Assembly: GCA_946623365.1 (NCBI GenBank)
Contig: CAMORE010000001.1
Coordinates: 1-44,323 of the forward strand
Reading direction: 5' to 3'
Length of the DNA stretch: 44,323 nucleotides
Source: an uncultured Acinetobacter sp.
GTDB taxonomy: Bacteria; Cyanobacteriota; Vampirovibrionia; Gastranaerophilales; Gastranaerophilaceae
Shown here piece after piece: positions 1 through 7,448 of this stretch; the first letter of the stretch is position 1; every line of letters starts with the position of its first letter. The notes below the pieces were generated by a model that was not told where the DNA came from, made no database searches, and was given only the letters and a program-made list of their open reading frames with translations. Position numbers and translations under genes: made by a program.

Positions 1-5
1 AATCT

Positions 6-21
6 ATGCCCGTAAGGGCAT
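6..21. other. Small hairpin with GTAA tetraloop
   Basis: A 6-bp stem (ATGCCC/GGGCAT) closes a GTAA loop, which is of the stable GNRA type. It sits at the very edge of the window, so I cannot say which transcript it belongs to. No U-run follows on either strand, so it is not a clear terminator. Confidence 0.35.
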
Positions 22-62
22 TCTAAACATCTTATTCTACCGGTGTTTCTCTCCTTTTCTTG

Positions 63-113
63 GTACTTCTTTTCCTCTCTTTACATCCGAAATAAAGAGA
101 GGAAAAGAAGTAC
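63..113. repeat. Perfect 21-bp hairpin downstream of fabZ
   Basis: The arms 63-83 and 93-113 are perfectly complementary over 21 bp, with a 9-nt loop (84-92). The stem is polypurine on one strand and polypyrimidine on the other. It lies beyond the fabZ stop and could end the rfaE2-lpxD-lpxC-fabZ transcript or protect its 3' end. There is no proper T-run, so a classic intrinsic terminator is not certain. Its last three bases are shared with the next hairpin. Confidence 0.75.
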
Positions 114-158
114 ATAAAGAATGCAACAAAATATGTTATTTGTTGCATTCTTTATGTA
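111..158. repeat. Perfect 20-bp hairpin, copy 1 of a dispersed element
   Basis: The arms 111-130 and 139-158 pair perfectly over 20 bp around an 8-nt loop. Read on the minus strand, the element closely matches 6698-6742 on the plus strand. The shared features are a TTACAT start, a GAATGCAA core, an AT-rich loop and a TTTGTTGCAT closing arm. The match includes part of the flank, so this is a repeated element and not just any palindrome. Confidence 0.75.
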
Positions 159-187
159 ACTATTTGTTCAACTTTAAAAAATATTTT

Positions 188-664
188 CTATTTTAAAGCA
201 ACAGTCATGTCTGCTTCAACACATATTTTCCCGTCAACGGAACCAACCGCATGACACTTGCTTATCGGTCCTTTGCATTTAACCATCTCAATATGCATTT
301 CAAATTTATCGCCCGGACGAACAATGTTTTTAAATCTTACATTATCAACGCCTGCAAATAATGTTAATTTCCCTTTGTTTTCAGGGGAGCACATTAAAAT
401 CGGTGCTGAACATTGTGCCATTGCTTCTAATTGCAAAACTCCAGGCATAATAGGATTTCCCGGAAAATGTCCTTGGAAAAATTCTTCATTCATTGTCAAG
501 TTCTTATATCCCTTAGAATATTTGTTAGGAACACATTCCGTAATTCTGTCAACTAATAAAAACGGATATCTGTGCGGAATCATTTCCATAATTTGAGTGG
601 TGTCAAATGATAATATCTCCTCTTTTACCCCTTCATTTACCCCTTCATTTAACTCTTCTGTCAT
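188..664 (-). CDS. fabZ: 3-hydroxyacyl-ACP dehydratase FabZ
   Basis: This hot-dog-fold enzyme dehydrates (3R)-hydroxyacyl-ACP in fatty acid elongation and sits at the branch point with lipid A synthesis. Visible signatures are HRYPFLLVDR (31-40) and GHFPGNPIMPG followed by LQLEAMAQ, placing the catalytic His at 66 and Glu at 80. The length of 158 aa is normal apart from about 15 extra N-terminal residues that contain an NEGV duplication. The ATG start has an AAGGAG site 7 nt upstream. It lies 14 bp after lpxC in the leftward operon, the lpxC-fabZ order also known in cyanobacteria. No lpxA follows within the 187 bp visible downstream. Confidence 0.97.
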   Translation of the reverse strand: MTEELNEGVNEGVKEEILSFDTTQIMEMIPHRYPFLLVDRITECVPNKYSKGYKNLTMNEEFFQGHFPGNPIMPGVLQLEAMAQCSAPILMCSPENKGKLTLFAGVDNVRFKNIVRPGDKFEMHIEMVKCKGPISKCHAVGSVDGKICVEADMTVALK

Positions 665-678
665 CTTTTTCTCCTTAT

Positions 679-1515
679 TTATATTTTAACCAATTTATTT
701 TTAAGCATTTGAGCGACTTTGCAATGAACTGCATGACCGGCTTCTTTTACAAGAATTTGTGCTCTCATATTTAATGGCGAAACCCCTGTCAGATTAAAAT
801 CACCCAACAAATCTAAAATCTTATGTTTTACAGGTTCTAAATCCGAACGAAGTTCCGTTGTGTATCCTTCATCCTTTAAACCTACTGTATTATCGATAGT
901 TACACCCTTTGCAAATCCTAATGCCTGAAATTTAGCTAAATCTTTATAAAATCCAAAAGTCCTTGCTTCTATTATTTCATCAAGATTTTTATTATCCATT
1001 GTAACCCATTGATGCCTTAAATCCGGATGATCGTAATTAACTGAATATGTTATTCGAAGTTCTTTATCCGGAATGACAACGAGGCTTGTTTTGCCGTTCA
1101 AATAATAAACTGGTTCATTTACGGTATAAACATCATTGTTTTTGCCGCTTATGCCTGCCTGTTTAAACAAATCAACCCAAACTTTCGCACTTCCGTCAAA
1201 AATTGGCATTTCCGTTTCTGACAAAAAGACATCAATAGAATTTACGCCTGTTATTGCACAAGCTGCATTAAAGTGCTCGCAGAGCATGACCTTATATTTA
1301 TAATCTCCAAGCAGTGTTCTTTTATCTTTGCTGCACAATGTAACACAATGGTCTGTAGAATAAAGGTTTTCTATACTTGCATCGAAAGAATGATCCGCAC
1401 CTTTTGAAAATATGCGAACACGTCCTGAATCCGAGGGTTTTATTACAACCTCGCATTCACGATTCTTCATTAATGATTTACCTTTTGTATGGATTTCGTT
1501 TTTTATTGTAATCAT
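679..1515 (-). CDS. lpxC: UDP-3-O-acyl-N-acetylglucosamine deacetylase LpxC
   Basis: LpxC is the zinc deacetylase of the committed step in lipid A synthesis. Metal ligands fit H81 (in CEHFNAAC), H231 and D235 (VKHKILDLLGD); E80, K232, D239 and H261 (AGHAVH) match the remaining active-site positions. EMPIFDGSA and EARTFGF are further family blocks. At 278 aa it is about 25 residues shorter than the E. coli enzyme. The usual GxGLHSG stretch near the N-terminus is replaced by GKSLMKN, a real divergence. The first ATG has no good ribosome site, while the Met at residue 16 has AAAGG upstream. I keep the first because it preserves the N-terminal strand. It lies 87 bp after lpxD. Confidence 0.93.
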   Translation of the reverse strand: MITIKNEIHTKGKSLMKNRECEVVIKPSDSGRVRIFSKGADHSFDASIENLYSTDHCVTLCSKDKRTLLGDYKYKVMLCEHFNAACAITGVNSIDVFLSETEMPIFDGSAKVWVDLFKQAGISGKNNDVYTVNEPVYYLNGKTSLVVIPDKELRITYSVNYDHPDLRHQWVTMDNKNLDEIIEARTFGFYKDLAKFQALGFAKGVTIDNTVGLKDEGYTTELRSDLEPVKHKILDLLGDFNLTGVSPLNMRAQILVKEAGHAVHCKVAQMLKNKLVKI

Positions 1516-1602
1516 TTTTGTATTGTGATTAAGTTATTGTGTGATTGTGTAGTTATAATTTAATCACCGCATTATCACTTCGTCACTTATTCACTTTTCT
1601 CC

Positions 1603-2712
1603 CTATACTTTTAATGCTTCATTTTCTTGCACACTATCTTCAAAGGATTTAAGAAGCGGCTCGTATTTTTTAAATTTAGCAATTAAATCACCGGCATCCT
1701 TCATAATTTTTAATTGCTTAATAAATTCTTTTCTCGGAACAGCCGGAGCACCTACCACAATTGATTTAGCAGGGAAACTCTTTGTAACACCGGCTTGAGC
1801 GGCAATAATTGTATCATCTCCTATTGATATATGGTCTGCCAATCCTGCCTGACCTGCAATTACAACTCTGTCACCTATTACACAGCTTCCTGCAATACCT
1901 ACTTGAGAAACAATCATACAACCTTTACCGATACGACAGTTGTGTCCAATCATTACAAGATCATCAATTTTAGTATTGTCACCGATTACGGTATTTTCAA
2001 TCGTACCTCTGTCTATGCAGGCATTAGCACCGATTTCAACATTGTTACCTATTTCAACGGAACCGATTGACGGAATCTTGAATATTACTTGTTCAGTATT
2101 TCCTTCCTTAATTTCTCCGTCTTTTCTTGCTTGCTCAATGTTATTCGGATTTTCTGTAACAAAGCTGAATCCGTCTGCACCAAGAGAAACACCGTGGTTT
2201 AGAATAACTTTGTTACCGACTTTGACTCTGTCACCAATATTTACACCCGGATGGAAAAAGCAGTCAGTACCGATTTGAGCTCCGTTTCCAATGTAGCAAT
2301 TTGCTAAAATTTTTGTATTATCACCAATAACAGCATTTTCGGCAATTACAACATTTTGACCGATAGAAACATTTTGACCGATTTTTGCGCTGGCAGCAAC
2401 GACAGCACTCGGATGAATACCTTTATTCACATTAGGTTCTTCATAGAACATGGAAATTAGCTTCATCATAGCCAGTCTTGGTCTTTCAACTTCAATGGTT
2501 GTAAACCCGTCTATATTAACTCCCAAAGGAACAAGCGCAGCCTTTGCTTTTGTAGAAGAAAGATTTGAAATCTCATCTTCACCCAGAGCAAGTGCTAAAG
2601 TGTTTTCATCTGCAAGTTTTGGTGGCGCTATATTTGTAATAGCAACGTCAGCAGCCTTTGTCAGCATTCCGCCCGTAATTTGAGCAATTTGTTCCAATGT
2701 GAAAGTTTTCAT
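1603..2712 (-). CDS. lpxD: UDP-3-O-acylglucosamine N-acyltransferase LpxD
   Basis: LpxD adds the N-linked hydroxyacyl chain to the LpxC product. Residues 1-95 form the uridine-binding domain. From about 98 to 320 there is a long left-handed beta-helix of hexapeptide repeats (I/V-G-x-N/D pattern). IDRGTIENTVIGDNTKID and VMIGHNCRIG match the family, with H257 as the probable catalytic base (equivalent to E. coli His239). An insert of about 20 charged residues (186-208) interrupts the helix before FKIPSIG. At 369 aa it is slightly longer than usual. The ATG is preceded by AAAGGAG. It follows rfaE2 by about 11 bp, so the two are surely cotranscribed. Confidence 0.96.
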   Translation of the reverse strand: MKTFTLEQIAQITGGMLTKAADVAITNIAPPKLADENTLALALGEDEISNLSSTKAKAALVPLGVNIDGFTTIEVERPRLAMMKLISMFYEEPNVNKGIHPSAVVAASAKIGQNVSIGQNVVIAENAVIGDNTKILANCYIGNGAQIGTDCFFHPGVNIGDRVKVGNKVILNHGVSLGADGFSFVTENPNNIEQARKDGEIKEGNTEQVIFKIPSIGSVEIGNNVEIGANACIDRGTIENTVIGDNTKIDDLVMIGHNCRIGKGCMIVSQVGIAGSCVIGDRVVIAGQAGLADHISIGDDTIIAAQAGVTKSFPAKSIVVGAPAVPRKEFIKQLKIMKDAGDLIAKFKKYEPLLKSFEDSVQENEALKV

Positions 2713-2723
2713 AATACACTCCT

Positions 2724-3191
2724 TTATTTATTAATTTTATTTATTATATTTGTTGTAGATTTGCCTTGAACAAATTCGATAAATTCTACTTTAATATTAT
2801 TTCTCTCTACTATACTTCTTTCCGGTAATGTTTCAAGAGTATAATCAGCCCCTTTTGTGTATATATCCGGTTTTATTCTTTCCAGTAAAGCCGCAGGAGA
2901 TTTCTCTTCAAATAATACCACATAATCAACACAACTTAAAGCGGATAATATTTCTGCTCTGTCAGATTCGTTGTTTATGGGTCTTGAATCTCCTTTAATC
3001 AATTTGACTGAAGCATCAGAATTCAGCATAACTATAGAATAATCCGCAAGACTCTTAGTCTTCTGAAGGTACCTTATATGTCCGACATGCAAAATGTCAA
3101 AACAGCCGTTGGTAGCAGCGAAGGTTTTTCCGAATTTATGTTCTTCATTAACAATATTTACTATTTCATCCTGCGTAACAACTTTTCCCAA
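2724..3191 (-). CDS. rfaE2: D-glycero-beta-D-manno-heptose 1-phosphate adenylyltransferase
   Basis: This nucleotidyltransferase makes ADP-heptose for the LPS inner core. It is the stand-alone C-terminal half of HldE and lacks the kinase half. Signatures are NGCFDILHVGHI (the HxGH nucleotide-binding motif), LNSDASV and the C-terminal KSTTNII. I place the start at a TTG (3189-3191) because CAGGAG lies 6 nt upstream (3198-3203). An ATG at 3219-3221 in the same frame would fall at or before the transcription start predicted from the TAGAAT box at 3224-3229. This gives 155 aa. First gene of the leftward lipid A operon. Confidence 0.9.
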   Translation of the reverse strand: MGKVVTQDEIVNIVNEEHKFGKTFAATNGCFDILHVGHIRYLQKTKSLADYSIVMLNSDASVKLIKGDSRPINNESDRAEILSALSCVDYVVLFEEKSPAALLERIKPDIYTKGADYTLETLPERSIVERNNIKVEFIEFVQGKSTTNIINKINK

Positions 3192-3223
3192 AGCTAACTC
3201 CTGTATAAAACTAATATACATAT

Positions 3224-3229
3224 ATTCTA
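3224..3229 (-). promoter_or_regulatory. -10 box (TAGAAT) for the rfaE2-lpxD-lpxC-fabZ operon
   Basis: TAGAAT on the minus strand lies about 33 nt before the chosen TTG start and about 21 nt before its CAGGAG site. The -35 side is AT-rich and poorly defined. It shares the 3222-3353 intergenic space with the promoter of the gene running right. Confidence 0.45.
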
Positions 3230-3314
3230 CGACAAAATCATTTCATATTTTAAAATTTTGATTATTGTTACATTAATTTACATATAAAACTAACTTTTTT
3301 ATTATATACTCTTG

Positions 3315-3348
3315 TGGTAGAATATTAGTTGCAGAGTAACACTCGGAG
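3315..3348 (+). promoter_or_regulatory. Extended -10 promoter and ribosome site before the beta-propeller gene
   Basis: TG-G-TAGAAT (3315-3323) is an extended -10 element with a weak T-rich -35 region. GGAG at 3345-3348 is the ribosome site, 5 nt before the ATG at 3354. Confidence 0.5.
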
Positions 3349-3353
3349 AGAAT

Positions 3354-4793
3354 ATGCGTAAGTTATTAATATTATTAAGCATACTTGTTATAAGCTGTAC
3401 AAGTTCATTTGGAGCGAAGATTCCTGATGACGTAAGAGCTTATCTTGAACAGCAAGTTCCAAATGTAGATATAAGATTTGACGGGGTTATTATACTTCCT
3501 GATAATACTGTTTATCTGCCTTTGTATCCGTCATTGTTTTCTGATATAAAGTCTCTAAGTATTAAACAAACCTATCCTGCGGGACTAAGTATATATCAGC
3601 GTCCGGATGTTATCATTTTTAACAATGATTTTGTTTTAATGAAACTTCTTTCAGACGGTCAGGGACACAGAACCGTTTTGCATATGACAAATCCTCCGCT
3701 GCAAGTCAGAACAGGTTTATTACCTCAGGACATGCTTGTACCGAGCGGTCTGATTATTCCTGAAAATATAAAAGGTATTATTGGTAATTTAAAAATTGAC
3801 ACAAAAAATGAAGATTTAATTAGAGTTAATAATGAAGATTCGTTTGAAGAATTTTTAAAGGAAAAAGATCATATAAAGAGACAAGCTTTAATTGAAGAGT
3901 TAAAAAATAAAACAGTTTTTGTGTCAACAAATTATTCTAAAAATATACAGGTTGTACAACCTGCAAATTCAACTCCAAGTTATTCTCTGGCGCAAAAATC
4001 CATACCTGTTAACGTCAAAGCTGTTAACAATGGTAAATTTTTGCTCGTGACATCTTATGACAGACCTTTTATTGATGTAGTTTCGGTTGCAGATTCAAGA
4101 TTTATAAAACAAATTTCTTTAGGTTCAAATCCGGAACAAATATTGATTGATGAAAAAGCAAACAAGGCTTACGTAGCATCACCTTCTTCGTCGACAATTT
4201 TTGTGCTTGATTTGAAGTCTATGTCGCTATGTCAAAAAATCAAAATTAACGGATATTGTGAACATATATTATTAAGTGATGGAAGATTATTCTATGTCGA
4301 TAAACTTCAAAACGAAATTTGGGCGATAGAACTTCAAAAAGATTATGAATTAAAAGATATAGGGAGATTCCCGAATGTTTCGGCATTAGCTTATGCCAAT
4401 AATAAATTGTACATTGCAAGCAGAACGAAAAGTCGAATTGCTGTTGTAGATTATGATACGTTAGGATTAATCAACGAATTTACAACAGTAAATAAACCAA
4501 CTTCAATGCTTTTAAACAAAAACATTTTATACGTATTAGGTTCGCAGAATAATGAAATTCAAATGATTGATACAACATCTGATTCCATAACCGGAACTAT
4601 TGAGCTTGGAACCGGAGGGTATTCTTCAGGGCTGGACAGAATTATCGGAACCGATTTAGCAGTAGTTACGGATTTAAAAAATAATTACTATTCTATTCTG
4701 GATTTAAACAGCGGAACCTTGTTAAAAACGTATGAATTGAGCATACCTATAAAAGAAGTTATTATAGCAGACAAAGTCAGATTATTTGAATAG
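3354..4793 (+). CDS. Exported YVTN-type beta-propeller protein
   Basis: The 479-residue protein begins with a signal peptide. LVISC at residues 11-15 resembles a lipobox, so it may be a lipoprotein; cleavage after FGA is the alternative. From about residue 205 to the end there are repeated units with the pattern of a beta-propeller: short strands, NKAYVAS and NKLYIAS-like strands, and I-x-V-V/L-D-x-x-S/T turns. These are typical of YVTN/NHL surface or periplasmic proteins. Residues 20-200 are not recognised. The next gene starts 6 bp after its stop, so the pair is an operon. The function is unknown; ligand or polysaccharide binding would be guesses. Confidence 0.75.
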   Translation: MRKLLILLSILVISCTSSFGAKIPDDVRAYLEQQVPNVDIRFDGVIILPDNTVYLPLYPSLFSDIKSLSIKQTYPAGLSIYQRPDVIIFNNDFVLMKLLSDGQGHRTVLHMTNPPLQVRTGLLPQDMLVPSGLIIPENIKGIIGNLKIDTKNEDLIRVNNEDSFEEFLKEKDHIKRQALIEELKNKTVFVSTNYSKNIQVVQPANSTPSYSLAQKSIPVNVKAVNNGKFLLVTSYDRPFIDVVSVADSRFIKQISLGSNPEQILIDEKANKAYVASPSSSTIFVLDLKSMSLCQKIKINGYCEHILLSDGRLFYVDKLQNEIWAIELQKDYELKDIGRFPNVSALAYANNKLYIASRTKSRIAVVDYDTLGLINEFTTVNKPTSMLLNKNILYVLGSQNNEIQMIDTTSDSITGTIELGTGGYSSGLDRIIGTDLAVVTDLKNNYYSILDLNSGTLLKTYELSIPIKEVIIADKVRLFE

Positions 4794-4799
4794 GTAAGA

Positions 4800-5366
4800 A
4801 TGGATATTGTACTTGATGAAATAACAAACGCCAAGATGGCGGAATTAGAGCAAACCCAGAAGGACTTTTGGAATATACCGAGAAAAACGGGTGTAATTCT
4901 AAATATGTTTATAAAAATGATGGGTGCAAAAAGCGCTTTGGAGATTGGAACCTCAAACGGTTATTCCGGTTTATGGCTGTCAAAGGCTTTGAAAGAAACA
5001 GGCGGACACCTTACGACAATTGAATTTTATGAAAAGCGTCAAAGTATTGCAATTGAAAACTTTAAACTTTGTGACGTAATGGATATTATTACACCTATTC
5101 AAGGGTCAGCATGTGACGTAATAAGAAGTTTTGATGACGATAAAAAATTTGACTTTGTTTTTATTGATGCAAGCAAGAGAGAATATGTTGAATATTTTAA
5201 TTTAATAAAACCGCATTTGACTCAAAAATGCATGATTGTTGCTGATAATATAATATCTCATGCGGAAAAAGTTCAAACATTTGTGGATGCTATAGATAAT
5301 GATGACGAGTTTCAATATGAAATCATAGAAGTTCCAGGAGGAATTTTAACTGCCTATCGCAATTAA
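4800..5366 (+). CDS. SAM-dependent O-methyltransferase, COG4122 family
   Basis: This 188-residue class I methyltransferase has the SAM-binding loop ALEIGTSNGYSG (46-57), an acidic end of strand 2 (TIEF) and FVFIDASKREYVEYF, where Asp binds metal or SAM. ADN with a following His fits the divalent-metal site of catechol/caffeoyl-CoA type O-methyltransferases. The substrate cannot be told from sequence. It starts 6 bp after the stop of the beta-propeller gene and has only a weak ribosome site (GGTAAG), so translation is probably coupled. It converges on the next gene with a 9-bp gap. Confidence 0.88.
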   Translation: MDIVLDEITNAKMAELEQTQKDFWNIPRKTGVILNMFIKMMGAKSALEIGTSNGYSGLWLSKALKETGGHLTTIEFYEKRQSIAIENFKLCDVMDIITPIQGSACDVIRSFDDDKKFDFVFIDASKREYVEYFNLIKPHLTQKCMIVADNIISHAEKVQTFVDAIDNDDEFQYEIIEVPGGILTAYRN

Positions 5367-5375
5367 CAGAATTTA

Positions 5376-6587
5376 TTATCGTTCGTCATAATTATGGTAA
5401 ACATTTATTACGGAGCCGTTTGGAGCAAAATCAATACCAAATATCAGTTTTTCTTCAAACTTTTCTTTTGATAAATCACTTTCTTCATAAGAAGTAGGAT
5501 TTCCGTCTTCGTTAAAATATACAAATTTTGAGATGTTACCTTTGGTATATGATACATTTCCTCTCTTATTATTATCTATATCAAAATAATGGGTCTGTTT
5601 TGTTGCATTTCCCAAATCTTCTTCTATGACACAGCATTTGCGATTTCTGTCTATAGTATTTTCAAAAGTAATAGTTTTATTTCCATCTGTTAATATAATG
5701 CAGCGTCCGTCAAAAGTCCGTTCATATATTTTTCCGTCAGGAGTTTTTACGGATTCTATTTGACCATTGGAAAAATATGTTTTTTCCCCTTCTATATTAT
5801 CTATACTGCTAATAAATTCAGGACATTCAGACCTTTGCAGGTTAGGGTCTTTAAGATAATTTGAATATTCTTCTATAAACTCGCCTGTAGTTTCTTTGAC
5901 CTCTGTGCTAAAAGGTTTGCCGTTAGCATATTTTATTTCTTTTACAATTGCTCCATCAGGTTTTTGTTTATAGATGTTTTCATATGTCAAATTTCCGTTT
6001 ATATCATAGTTTTTATTGTTACATCCGGAATACACAATATAAGTTCCGTCATCAAACATTTCTATATGCTGTTCTCTTAATCCGTCCTTGTTATATTTTG
6101 TAATTCCTTTTGATTTGAGCTCATAGTTATAATAATCTGCGTGTGCTTCTTCTCTGCCTTGGCTATCATAGTTCATAAGCCAGGTTTGTAAATTACCGTT
6201 TTCATCTTTGTATTCAGCTTGCTCAAGTTCAACTAATCCGGTTTGTTTCTTTATAACATTTAACCGCAATTCATTCTTTCCTGTTTCAAAATAAACATAC
6301 TTTTTATCCTTGGTTTCTTTAACTACACATTCCAATTTCCCTTTTGAATTGTAAATTTTTTCTCCGTCAACAGAATTTATATCTCTCGGCATCGGAATCG
6401 GCTTTAAAAGAGGAATATATAATTCTGATTTGTTAATAAAAGCTGAATTGTATGATGCAAGTGCATCCACTCCGTTTAAATTAGCTGTTTCTGCCGGATT
6501 GAATACGGGTGCAGGTTCTTGACTGCTTTTAAATGCAATCTTTTTCGGCAACTGAACATTCTGAATTGAATTAATACTTATAACCAT
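5376..6587 (-). CDS. YwqK-like repeat protein with N-terminal FKSS motif
   Basis: This 403-residue protein has no recognised catalytic domain. It is built of short repeats of the form Y-x-x-x-G-x-(L/I)-x-x-V, like the YwqK/MORN-type toxin-antitoxin-associated repeats. The clearest are VDGEKIYNSKGKLECV (73-88) and IEGEKTYFSNGQIESV (265-280), which are internal duplicates. There is no signal peptide. The N-terminus, MVISINSIQN then KKIAFKSS (15-22), resembles that of the unrelated protein at 32939-34795. The start has GGAAGG upstream. It is divergent from another repeat protein at 6865. Function unknown. Confidence 0.7.
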   Translation of the reverse strand: MVISINSIQNVQLPKKIAFKSSQEPAPVFNPAETANLNGVDALASYNSAFINKSELYIPLLKPIPMPRDINSVDGEKIYNSKGKLECVVKETKDKKYVYFETGKNELRLNVIKKQTGLVELEQAEYKDENGNLQTWLMNYDSQGREEAHADYYNYELKSKGITKYNKDGLREQHIEMFDDGTYIVYSGCNNKNYDINGNLTYENIYKQKPDGAIVKEIKYANGKPFSTEVKETTGEFIEEYSNYLKDPNLQRSECPEFISSIDNIEGEKTYFSNGQIESVKTPDGKIYERTFDGRCIILTDGNKTITFENTIDRNRKCCVIEEDLGNATKQTHYFDIDNNKRGNVSYTKGNISKFVYFNEDGNPTSYEESDLSKEKFEEKLIFGIDFAPNGSVINVYHNYDER

Positions 6588-6697
6588 TATAAACCTTCCA
6601 TTTATACTTATATAAAGTCATTTTTTATAGGAAATTTGCTAAAATTCAGTTAGTTGTAAATTTTTTGTTACAAAAAAGTGTTTGCATGTCAAACAGT

Positions 6698-6742
6698 TAG
6701 TTACATGAATGCAATAAATAATATATTTTGTTGCATTTATCT
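6698..6742 (+). repeat. Dispersed hairpin element, copy 2
   Basis: Arms 6705-6718 and 6727-6740 pair over 14 bp with two G-T wobbles, around an 8-nt AT-rich loop. The sequence is a diverged copy of the minus strand of 111-163, with the same TTACAT start, GAATGCAA core and TTTTGTTGCATT closing arm. It lies in the 277-bp gap between the divergent genes at 5376 and 6865. The GC-richer stretch 6745-6790 that follows is not explained. Confidence 0.65.
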
Positions 6743-6864
6743 GACCAGTTACTTGCAATGCGCAGCAATGGCGTTCCACTGCTGGTTTCTACGCTACAAA
6801 TTAAAAAGTCCTGCAAGTATTAAGAAAATATAGACAAATAATAATTTATCATTAATAAAATAAT

Positions 6865-7440
6865 ATGAAAAATTTTGTTTGCTCTTTTATACTATTTTTA
6901 TCTGTATATTTACTCTCCTCATTTAATTTACCTCTTCTATCTAATCTTTCTCCATTTCCCTTACAAGCAAAAGTAATTACGGGAGAAGTGAAATACAATG
7001 CTGAAAATGCAAGAGAAGAGATTTTCTCAAACCCGCTAAAACCGTTCAATATAAATTCTGTAAGCAAATATTATATTGATAAAAACAACATAGAAAATTT
7101 AAATGCACTGTATCAGGGAATAACAGAGCTCAAAGACAGAAAAATAGCCAAATTCTCGGATGGCAGTTACGGAATTCAATACTATGATGACCCAATGTTC
7201 TCTTGGTACTATTCGGAAAGCGGAAGATTAATTAATTTTACACAAAAAGATTCAACTGAATATCCCTGTAAAATTGTGAAATACAAACCTGACGGACAAA
7301 TTGCGAATGTGGGTTATAGAGTATCGGAAAGGGAGAGCTTTATCTATTCTTCTGATGGAAAACTTATAGCACATTGGCTTGGTGAAAATTGTTATGATGA
7401 ATTTAACAAAATAATTATGACAAGAAGGTTTTATAACTAA
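6865..7440 (+). CDS. Small exported YwqK-like repeat protein
   Basis: The 191-residue protein begins with a strongly hydrophobic stretch (4-34) ending in LQAKV, a probable signal peptide or anchor. The rest contains repeats such as KYKPDGQIANVGY and FIYSSDGKLIAHW, matching the Y-x-x-D/N-G-x-L type of the divergent neighbour at 5376-6587. The two are probably functionally linked or distant paralogs. No Shine-Dalgarno sequence is visible before the ATG and the upstream region is simply AT-rich. It converges on lipA with an 8-bp gap and no terminator between. Function unknown. Confidence 0.62.
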   Translation: MKNFVCSFILFLSVYLLSSFNLPLLSNLSPFPLQAKVITGEVKYNAENAREEIFSNPLKPFNINSVSKYYIDKNNIENLNALYQGITELKDRKIAKFSDGSYGIQYYDDPMFSWYYSESGRLINFTQKDSTEYPCKIVKYKPDGQIANVGYRVSERESFIYSSDGKLIAHWLGENCYDEFNKIIMTRRFYN

Positions 7441-7448
7441 TCTAAATC

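Noticed and set aside
1..98. A leftward frame open from the window edge to 98
   Set aside because: It has no start codon, is too short to judge, and coincides with arms of the long hairpin.
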